A stretch of 64,000 nt of DNA, from the NCBI RefSeq assembly GCF_000744105.1, contig NZ_JQLH01000001.1, positions 3,410,001 to 3,474,000 of the forward strand. The letters run 5' to 3'. Source of the stretch: Maribacter forsetii DSM 18668 (GTDB lineage: Bacteria; Bacteroidota; Bacteroidia; Flavobacteriales; Flavobacteriaceae). Under the pieces are notes generated by a model that was not told where the DNA came from, did not search any database, and worked only from the letters and a program-made list of their open reading frames with translations. Positions 21,001 to 27,600 of this stretch are shown here, piece by piece (the stretch's first letter is position 1; the number at the start of each line of letters is the position of its first letter). Made by a program: the position numbers and the translations under genes.

Positions 21001-24000
21001 ATCGTCTCTGATATGGTGACAGAGGCAACATTTAAGTATAATGCTCCATCTGCTCCAAAAGCAATATCATTGTTTGTGTCAGTACTAATCAAATTAACAG
21101 ATTCTGTACCACCGCCATCTGTAATTTGCAAACTACCGTCTGTAATAGCACTTCCTGTATTGTATTCGTTTCCGATTACATTATCAGCATCGTCTACATT
21201 ATCTACTCCGTCATTGTCTACAGTAACCGAATTACCGTCGATATCTTCGATAGTCGAAGTACCGTCGCCGTTATCCGCAACTGTCGTAATCTCGTTTCTT
21301 GGATCGTTATCCGCATCATCAACATTATCGACTCCGTCGTTGTCTACTGTTATAGAACCTCCATCAGCCAAACCAATTGTTGAAGTTCCGTCTCCGTTAT
21401 CCGTAATAGTCGACGCTTGGAATGATACCGGTGCTCCACTTTCATTTGTATAGGTGAAGCTACCATCGCCATTATCAGTCAAAGAAGTAATAGATTCATT
21501 AATATCTACCGCTGTTATACCTGGCTCAGAAATTGTAGCAATTCTATTACCCGCTGCTGTGTTGGTTACACTTACATCATCATCGGCAAGATTATCTACA
21601 TACGCCTTATTAACCGCATCGTTTGCATTAACAGGTGCGCCTACATCTGTGATAACGATCCCTCCTGCACTTGGGTCTCTTAATAGCACATCTTCCAAAT
21701 CTTGTAACTCGTTCTGATCGTCTTTATCTAAATCTAACGCCTCACTTGCCGTGATTGCATCTGACAATTCAGTATCAGTAGCGAACGTATTGTTCAAATC
21801 GACACCTGTTGCACCTGGTGCAGGATTCGTAAGTTCTAACGTAGTATTTGTTAATGATACGTCTGAAAGCTCATTTTCTGGATCTGGATCAGCATCTGGT
21901 GCTGCACTACCACCAACCTGTTGCCAAATTGTTCCATCCCATGCATATAATTGACCATTGTCTGTATCAACATAAGTATCACCAGAGTTTACACCATTTG
22001 TACTTGGTGGTCCTGAAGCTAATACTGCTAATTCGTTAGTTTCATCTTCATCGGAATCAGTAGAATTTACCGTATAATTTCCATCACCATCATCATCAAC
22101 GGTTATAGCTCCTGTACCTGCAGTTACTGTCTCACTCAAAGATGATAAATCTACATTTGTAGAGCTTCCTCTTTCTATATCTATCTGTAGTTGATTTGAC
22201 CCATTTAATGTCGCTCCTGTCAAATTCTGATTATCACTGCTATTATTTGCTAAATCTGCAATAGCTTCTTCAACTGTTGTTTCGTTCACAGTATCTCCAT
22301 CAACGTCAATAGGAGTTGCTAAATTTATTTCTGATGCATTCTGATCATCAGTACCAACAAAAGAAATTGGAGTACCATCTCCATTACTAAATGTATACGT
22401 ACTATCACCATTATCTATAAGTGTTGCTTTAGAAATAGTTTGCGTGCTATTATCTTCTCTAGTAAATGTAACAGTACCATCATTATTATCAACAATTGAA
22501 GTAATTGTTTCATTTACTGTGATAACATCTCCTGCAGCATTGGTAACCGTAGCTATCCTATTTCCTGCAATTATATCTGTAATTACAATACCATTAGTAT
22601 TAATTGTACTCGTTACCCCTTCTTCATCCGTATACGTATATGTTCCGTCACCGTTATCTGACATAGTAGATACCGAAGTATCACTGATCGTAGTTACATC
22701 GCCATTGGCATCCGTAAAATCATAAGTACCGTCAAGATTATCTACCAAAGCTACCGTTCCTGCCGCTGCATTGATCTCGTCGATCGCATCTTGAACGTTC
22801 GTTGCCGTCAATAAAGATGTTGTATTATCGTACGGATTTGCATTTGCATTCGTGTCTATTGTTTGTACAGCTCCCGTTTCATCCGTATATGTATATACGC
22901 CGTCAACCGCTGGAGTCATCGTTGATATAGATGTATCGCTGATCGTAGTTACATCACCATTGGCATCCGTAAAATCATAAGTACCGTCCAGATTATCTAC
23001 CAAGGCAACTGTTCCTGCCGCTGCATTGATCTCATCGATCGCATCTTGAACGTTCGTTGCCGTCAATAAAGATGTTGTATTATCGTACGGATTTGCATTT
23101 GCATTCGTGTCGATTGTTTGTACTGCTCCCGTTTCATCCGTATATGTATATACGCCGTCAACCGCTGGAGTCATCGTTGATATAGATGTATCACTGATCG
23201 TAGTTACATCGCCATTGGCATCCGTAAAATCATAAGTACCGTCCAGATTATCTACCAAAGCAACCGTTCCTGCCGCCGCATTGATCTCGTCGATCGCATC
23301 TTGAACGTTCGTTGCCGTCAATAAAGATGTTGTATTATCATACGGATTTGCATTTGCATTCGTGTCGATCGTGCTTACAGTTCCTTCTTCATCCGTATAC
23401 GTATATGTTCCGTCACCGTTATCTGACATAGTAGATACCGAAGTATCACTGATCGTAGTTACATCGCCATTGGCATCCGTAAAATCATAAGTACCGTCCA
23501 GATTATCTACCAAAGCAACTGTTCCTGCCGCTGCATTAATCTCGTCGATCGCATCTTGAACGTTCGTTGCCGTTAATAAAGATGTAGAATTATCGTACGG
23601 ATTTGCATTTGCATTCGTGTCGATTGTACTTACAGTTCCTTCTTCATCCGTATACGTATATGTTCCGTCACCGTTATCTGACATAGTAGATACCGAAGTA
23701 TCGCTGATCGTAGTTACATCGCCATTGGCATTCGTAAAATCATAAGTTCCGTCCAGATTATCTACCAAAGCAACTGTTCCTGCCGCTGCATTGATCTCAT
23801 CGATCGCATCTTGAACGTTCGTTGCCGTCAATAAAGACGTAGAATTATCGTATTCAATCTCTGAAGCTGTTTTATCCAAAGCTCCCAAGTCTGCGGTTAC
23901 TACATTACCATTTTCAATTTCAAGGGATAAGATATTCGTAGTAGCATCAAAAGTAAAATTTTGTAATTGTTGAGCATCTGTAGACGTATACTCCCAAGAA

Positions 24001-24242
24001 TCACCATCCCAAAAATAAATTGTACCAGTATCGGTATTCACATACAAATCTCCCAAGTCTGCTCCGGCAGGTGTTACGCCGCCTGGTACAGTAACGTCTG
24101 TACCTTGAAGCACCTCACAATTACATTGATCTTCTAAAGTCACAGTTGTTTGTGCCATAGAGATACCTGATATTAGTAAAGTAAATAACACCATTATAAA
24201 TTTTATGGTATTACCTAGGGTTGTATTAGCTTGACTCTTCAT
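15039..24242 (-). CDS. Giant (3,067 aa) repeat protein with collagen-like region
   Basis: The signal peptide (residues 1-31, ending GISMAQ) is followed by the only two cysteines I see in the protein (EDQCNCEV) and a WDG-W module (GTIYFWDGDSW). Then come five 85-aa repeats (about 131-555), a less repetitive part with a second WDG-W module and NDAVNKAYVDN, and a block of 242-aa and 79-aa repeats rich in DNGDGT and VDNDGVDNVDDADN (about 950-2470). An uninterrupted 123-triplet Gly-X-Y stretch (about 2502-2870) and a 197-residue unique C-terminus follow. No type A or B T9SS domain is visible. The 242-aa unit contains no Lys, Cys, His, Trp or Met and is extremely acidic. ATG 24242 is chosen over TTG 24269 because it begins the signal peptide. 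It is probably a surface or secreted fibre whose function is unknown; it shares a transcript with the CTD protein and PorP/SprF downstream. Confidence 0.88.
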   Translation of the reverse strand: MKSQANTTLGNTIKFIMVLFTLLISGISMAQTTVTLEDQCNCEVLQGTDVTVPGGVTPAGADLGDLYVNTDTGTIYFWDGDSWEYTSTDAQQLQNFTFDATTNILSLEIENGNVVTADLGALDKTASEIEYDNSTSLLTATNVQDAIDEINAAAGTVALVDNLDGTYDFTNANGDVTTISDTSVSTMSDNGDGTYTYTDEEGTVSTIDTNANANPYDNSTSLLTATNVQDAIDEINAAAGTVALVDNLDGTYDFTDANGDVTTISDTSVSTMSDNGDGTYTYTDEEGTVSTIDTNANANPYDNTTSLLTATNVQDAIDEINAAAGTVALVDNLDGTYDFTDANGDVTTISDTSISTMTPAVDGVYTYTDETGAVQTIDTNANANPYDNTTSLLTATNVQDAIDEINAAAGTVALVDNLDGTYDFTDANGDVTTISDTSISTMTPAVDGVYTYTDETGAVQTIDTNANANPYDNTTSLLTATNVQDAIDEINAAAGTVALVDNLDGTYDFTDANGDVTTISDTSVSTMSDNGDGTYTYTDEEGVTSTINTNGIVITDIIAGNRIATVTNAAGDVITVNETITSIVDNNDGTVTFTREDNSTQTISKATLIDNGDSTYTFSNGDGTPISFVGTDDQNASEINLATPIDVDGDTVNETTVEEAIADLANNSSDNQNLTGATLNGSNQLQIDIERGSSTNVDLSSLSETVTAGTGAITVDDDGDGNYTVNSTDSDEDETNELAVLASGPPSTNGVNSGDTYVDTDNGQLYAWDGTIWQQVGGSAAPDADPDPENELSDVSLTNTTLELTNPAPGATGVDLNNTFATDTELSDAITASEALDLDKDDQNELQDLEDVLLRDPSAGGIVITDVGAPVNANDAVNKAYVDNLADDDVSVTNTAAGNRIATISEPGITAVDINESITSLTDNGDGSFTYTNESGAPVSFQASTITDNGDGTSTIGLADGGSITVDNDGVDNVDDADNDPRNEITTVADNGDGTSTIEDIDGNSVTVDNDGVDNVDDADNVIGNEYNTGSAITDGSLQITDGGGTESVNLISTDTNNDIAFGADGALYLNVASVTISETITTLADNGDGSFTYTNENGAPVSFQASTITDNGDGTSTIGLADGGSITVDNDGVDNVDDADNDPRNEITTVADNGDGTSTIEDIDGNSVTVDNDGIDNVDDADNNPTNEIQTVASGDGSVGVVRTGDDFDLSVTFPANNDNDPRNEITTVADNGDGTSTIEDIDGNSVTVDNDGVDNVDDADNVIGNEYNTGSAITDGSLQITDGGGTESVNLISTDTNNDIAFGADGALYLNVASVTISETITTLADNGDGSFTYTNENGAPVSFQASTITDNGDGTSTIGLADGGSITVDNDGVDNVDDADNDPRNEITTVADNGDGTSTIEDIDGNSVTVDNDGIDNVDDADNNPTNEIQTVASGDGSVGVVRTGDDFDLSVTFPANNDNDPRNEITTVADNGDGTSTIEDIDGNSVTVDNDGVDNVDDADNVIGNEYNTGSAITDGSLQITDGGGTESVNLISTDTNNDIAFGADGALYLNVASVTISETITTLADNGDGSFTYTNENGAPVSFQASTITDNGDGTSTIGLADGGSITVDNDGVDNVDDADNDPRNEITTVADNGDGTSTIEDIDGNSVTVDNDGIDNVDDADNNPTNEIQTVASGDGSVGVVRTGDDFDLSVTFPANNDNDPRNEITTVADNGDGTSTIEDIDGNSVTVDNDGVDNVDDADNVIGNEYNTGSAITDGSLQITDGGGTESVNLISTDTNNDIAFGADGALYLNVASVTISETITTLADNGDGSFTYTNENGAPVSFQASTITDNGDGTSTIGLADGGSITVDNDGVDNVDDADNDPRNEITTVADNGDGTSTIEDIDGNSVTVDNDGIDNVDDADNNPTNEIQTVASGDGSVGVVRTGDDFDLSVTFPANNDNDPRNEITTVADNGDGTSTIEDIDGNSVTVDNDGIDNVDDADNNPTNEIQTVASGDGSVGVVRTGDDFDLSVTFPANNDNDPRNEITTVADNGDGTSTIEDIDGNSVTVDNDGVDNVDDADNVIGNEYNTGSAITDGSLEITDGGGTESVNLISTNADNDIAFGTDGALYLNVASVTISETITTLADNGDGSFTYTNENGAPVSFQASTITDNGDGTSTIGLADGGSITVDNDGVDNVDDADNDPRNEITTVADNGDGTSTIEDIDGNSVTVDNDGVDNVDDADNNPSNEIQTVASGDGSVGVVRTGDDFDLSVTFPANNDNDPRNEITTVADNGDGTSTIEDIDGNSVTVDNDGVDNVDDADNNPSNEIQTVASGDGSVGVVRTGDDFDLSVTFPANNDNDPRNEITTVTDNGDGTSIIEDIDGNSVTVDNDGIDNVDDADNNPSNEIQTVASGDGSVGVVRTGDDFDLSVTFPANNDNDPRNEITTVADNGDGTSTIEDIDGNSVTVDNDGVDNVDDADNDPNNEIELPTGGNNGQVLSTDGSGTYTWVDPDTGPQGPVGPAGADGNDGATGATGAQGPQGPAGPAGADGNDGATGATGAQGPAGPAGPAGADGNDGATGATGAQGPAGPAGADGNDGATGATGAQGPAGPAGADGNDGATGATGAQGPAGPAGADGNDGATGATGAQGPAGPAGADGNDGATGATGAQGPAGADGNDGATGATGAQGPAGPAGADGNDGATGATGAQGPAGPAGADGNDGATGATGAQGPVGPAGVDGNDGATGATGAQGPAGPAGADGATGATGAQGPVGPAGADGNDGATGATGAQGPAGPAGADGNDGATGATGAQGPAGPAGADGNDGATGATGAQGPVGPAGADGNDGATGATGAQGPAGPAGADGNDGATGATGAQGPAGPAGDPATDDQTLATTGVAGQISITGGNAITLNVNDADSNASNEIQTITSTDGSVTVTPSGINYNLSVPTANGAETIVEAAPDTDISVSGTGTSADPYLIANTRPDIFYPPSIEVDVATTGTGRTIDLYAEYIDQYGTPDVVSTGAPAAIPTYSNTELYYYVTHYDDTVFDNVSVNASGVMTYDVIAAPTDYNTLINVVFVAK
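15633..16739 (-). repeat. Collagen-like Gly-X-Y region, 17 units of mostly 63 bp
   Basis: There are 123 consecutive Gly-X-Y triplets with no interruption. The standard unit is seven triplets (GPAGPAGADGNDGATGATGAQ minus variants); 17 units are present, of 6, 7 or 8 triplets, with V-for-A (GPV, GVD) variants. At DNA level the unit is 63 bp and nearly identical between copies, so the region is prone to slippage and to copy-number change. Confidence 0.95.
16850..21430 (-). repeat. Nested macro-repeats: 726-bp (242 aa) units, a 1,452-bp higher-order period, and 237-bp (79 aa) sub-repeats
   Basis: The residue stretch NEYNTGSAITDGSL recurs with its first codon at 21170, 20444, 19718, 18992 and 18029. 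The spacings are 726, 726, 726 and 963 (726+237). Synonymous and coding variants alternate: copies at 21170 and 19718 match each other, and copies at 20444 and 18992 match each other, giving a 1,452-bp ABAB period. The 237-bp sub-unit also runs in tandem on its own between about 16980 and 17690. Confidence 0.93.
22578..23852 (-). repeat. Five tandem 255-bp (85 aa) repeats
   Basis: The motif TACGGATTTG (read on the + strand) recurs at 22831, 23086, 23341 and 23596, exactly 255 bp apart, and a fifth unit begins at 23852. Each encodes YDN(S/T)TSLLTATNVQDAIDEI… to …IDTNANANP. Two sub-types occur: copies 1, 2 and 5 carry MSDNGDGTYTYTDEEG, and copies 3 and 4 carry MTPAVDGVYTYTDETG. Confidence 0.93.
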
Positions 24243-24694
24243 ACTTTTAATATTCAATTCCACCTTCAATAATTCGTTGGTCGTATAGGTTTTTCAAAAT
24301 GTTCATTCCAAAAAGATCATATTCCTTTTTCATAATACGGATCTGTGGTATTCACAATACACAAATATTCATTATAAGTCGTGCACCTTAAAATAAATGT
24401 TGTGTAACTCAATAATTACGCTATATAGACTTATAAAGGTGAGGTGTGGAGTTGTTAAAACTTTGCAAATTGTTATTGTAGTTCGTCGATTACACACTGT
24501 TGTTCGGATAGTTTTTGGTGCTACGAAAAACCATAGACTTTTTGTTTACCGTTAAAAAATGTGATAAATAATTTAATAAAAACCGGAACATTTACTGCTA
24601 GCGGAATCTTCTTTTCGCTAAGCTTTTAAGCCATAAAAAGTAATGACTTAAAAGCCTTATTGATTACTAAATTATTTAAGAAAGCACCAGAATT
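24243..24694. other. Long AT-rich intergenic region upstream of the giant repeat gene
   Basis: These 452 bases hold no credible reading frame. I found no exact TAnnTTTG box on the minus strand, so the promoter is either non-canonical or the gene relies on read-through. The one structure is an inverted repeat at 24622-24655 (GCTTTTAAG/CTTAAAAGC core, extending to 12 of 13 pairs), close after the stop of the 1,881-aa gene. It has no T-run on the minus side, so it is a weak terminator or an mRNA 3'-end hairpin. Confidence 0.5.
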
Positions 24695-27600
24695 TTAATT
24701 TGGTTTTATACGGTATGTTATACGTTTATTCGTAATAACAGTACGTACATTTACTAATAATAATGCAGCATTTGACGGCGTTGCAGAACAAGTTGTACTA
24801 GAGTTTGAAGCAAGTAATCTATAAGAATAGCCATCTTTTTGTTTACTCACATTTATCAATGTTAAAGTATCAGTTTGAGCTCCTGAATATTCAGAATTAT
24901 CAACAATATCCGTATAGTTAATGCCATCAGTACTAACTTGCCATTGGAATGAGTCTGCATTTGTAACACTAGATGAGAACATGGCATTGTCTCCTGCAAA
25001 AACAGTTTGATTGACCGGTTGTGTGGTAAAACTAACCACCGGTATTGTATTAATCTCATATTCACCCAAATCTACTGGACAATTCGTATTTCCCCATCTT
25101 GTCCATACTTTATATGTACCCGATGGGAGGTCTGAAATTGTATAACTCCCACTAGAATCTGCTACGGTTGAGGTATACGTACCTTGATCATCTATACTAA
25201 ATTGTATCCCCGATCTATTAGGATGATTCGGAAAACTAAAAGTAATTGCGCCATTGTTTAATCCACAAGTCGTATCAGTTGTGGTAACAGTCGCTGTTGG
25301 GGTAGAATAAATTATTACATCAACTGTATCATCATCACTACAACCGTTAGAATCTGTTACTGTAACCGTATAAGTTAACGTGGTATTAATAGTAGGGTCA
25401 CCTACCGGTGTTACGGATATGGAAGGAGTTGTATCACCTGTACTCCACAGATAAGTATAGCCCGCTCTGCTACCACCAGAAGCAGATGCCGTTAATGTTG
25501 CAGATTCGCCATCACATATAGTTTTATTTGCTCCCGCATTCGCAAGTGGTGGAGCATTCTCTGTTACCGTTACTGCTGTTCTTGAACTACTTACACAACC
25601 TGTAGAGGTATTTTTAGCTTCTGCATAATAAGTACCTGCCGCCGTTGGTTGGTATGTTAAGCTATTACTTTGTAATAAATTACCTCCAGTAGAAGTATCA
25701 TACCAGTCTATTGTTTCTGTTCCTCCACTAGTACTTGCAGAAATTTCAGGAATTGTATCTCCTTGACAATATTCTTGATCACCATCACTTGTTGGTGGAT
25801 CTACAACGGGGCACACACAATTTGGTGCCGTAACAGATAAATCTCTACTACAACTACCTTGAGTTGCTGTAACGATAACATCTGTACCATCTGGCACATC
25901 TGCAATTTCCCAAACATTACCTGATAAATTGGTCACCGTACCGTCTGTAGCTGTAATTGTACCTACACTTACGGTAACCTCAAAAGTATAGGTTGTAGGC
26001 TGAAACAAGGTAAAATTACAACTTGGTGAACTTGTTACTGTTATTGATGGTGTTGGCTCTACTGTTATACTTACTTCATCAGAATCTGTACAACCATTAC
26101 TATCTGCTACTGAAACGGTATAATCTACAACTACATTCCCACTAGTATTACCAGATGGTGACACAATTATCGATGCTGTTGTTTCTCCCGTACTCCATAA
26201 GTAAGTATATCCAGTACCACTACCTCCTGTAGGTGTAGCTGTAAGGGTAGCTGACTCGCCATCACATATAGTTTGGTCTTCGCCTGCGTCTACAGTAGGT
26301 ACCTCAACACTTAATACTGCTTCATCAGATGTGGTATCTTCACATACGTAAGCAGAGTTGGAGACAACTACTCTATATCTATTATTATCATCGGATAATG
26401 ATGGATTTGTTATGGTTAAAACATCACTATCTGCCCCAGAATAAATTCCGCCATTAGAAATGTCAGTCCAACTTCCGCCATTAAATTGTTGCCATTGATA
26501 ACCATCTCCGTCTGATGTTACGGTAAAACTTGTTGACCCATCTGGGCATGCATTTGCATCTGTAGGTTCATTTGTAATACTTGGTGCTCCTTCAGCCTGC
26601 AAAAAATCATAAGTACCGTCATTATCACCATCTACTGGTGTAGCATAAGATGCTCCAGAAACAGAGCCATCATCATTTATTATTGGTGCTCCAGAACCAT
26701 ACATACCATTGTTATCTGAATCTGCATTGGTATCTGCATAGGCTTCATCTGTATCGTTACAACCATCACCATCACTATCATCATCTAAATGGTTTGGATT
26801 AGCATCGCCATCTAAATTACCTGATCTACATGCGGTAAAGACAAAGGCTACATCGTCAAAAATTGAATAGTTCTCTGATGAGTTATCTATTTGTCCATAA
26901 ACAAAAAACCTAAAAGCATATTCCGTATTAGCCTCTAAATAAACTGAACCACCATCCAAATGTTGAAATGATGCATAAGTACCTCCATTATCTGTATGTA
27001 ATACATCAGTAGAAAGTGTGTTCCATGCATTAGAACCTACTCTTGTAAATGCAGTTGCTGAACGATAAGAATCTCCTCTATTTGGTTGAAACCAACCTGA
27101 CCTAATTTGCCTTAACTCAAACGAAGATACTTCTGTTCCTGTTGTAAAAGAGACTTCTATAAAATCTCCATTTACTAAAGCTTCTTCTTTATTTGTTGCT
27201 GTTATTGGATCTATACGTACATTACTACCATTTACTTCAAAAATTGAAGTATTTAATAGCATGGTTTCTGTATTATCTAATATCCAATCAGTAACTTCTG
27301 GAGTGTAATTGGCATCCATTTCTAAACCTCCGGCTGGGTTATTTAATGTCCAAGCAAACTCGTTAGATACACTTTCAATTGATTCTTCACAGTCAGATAT
27401 TCCATCATTATCATCATCTACATCACAACCATCTGGTATGCCATCATTATCACTATCTATACTATCATCGAAATAAGGGCACTTATCATTTGCATTATTT
27501 ACTCCATCTCCATCATCATCACATAAATTTGAGGTAACTGTATAATCTGCACTACTCCCTTTACCTTGCCCACCACTTACTAAAACAGGAACTCCATCAT

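Noticed and set aside
16972..21453. A 1,493-codon open frame on the + strand, antisense to the giant repeat gene (SPLSVIVD…-like repeats)
   Set aside because: It mirrors the 726/237-bp repeats exactly, has no signal peptide, promoter or start context, and the minus frame is the longer one with a signal peptide, recognisable modules and operon context. Repetition of a stop-free stretch explains the length.
24622..24655. Inverted repeat as a strong terminator of the 1,881-aa gene
   Set aside because: The stem is good but no T-run follows on the minus strand, so it is recorded only as a possible 3'-end hairpin.
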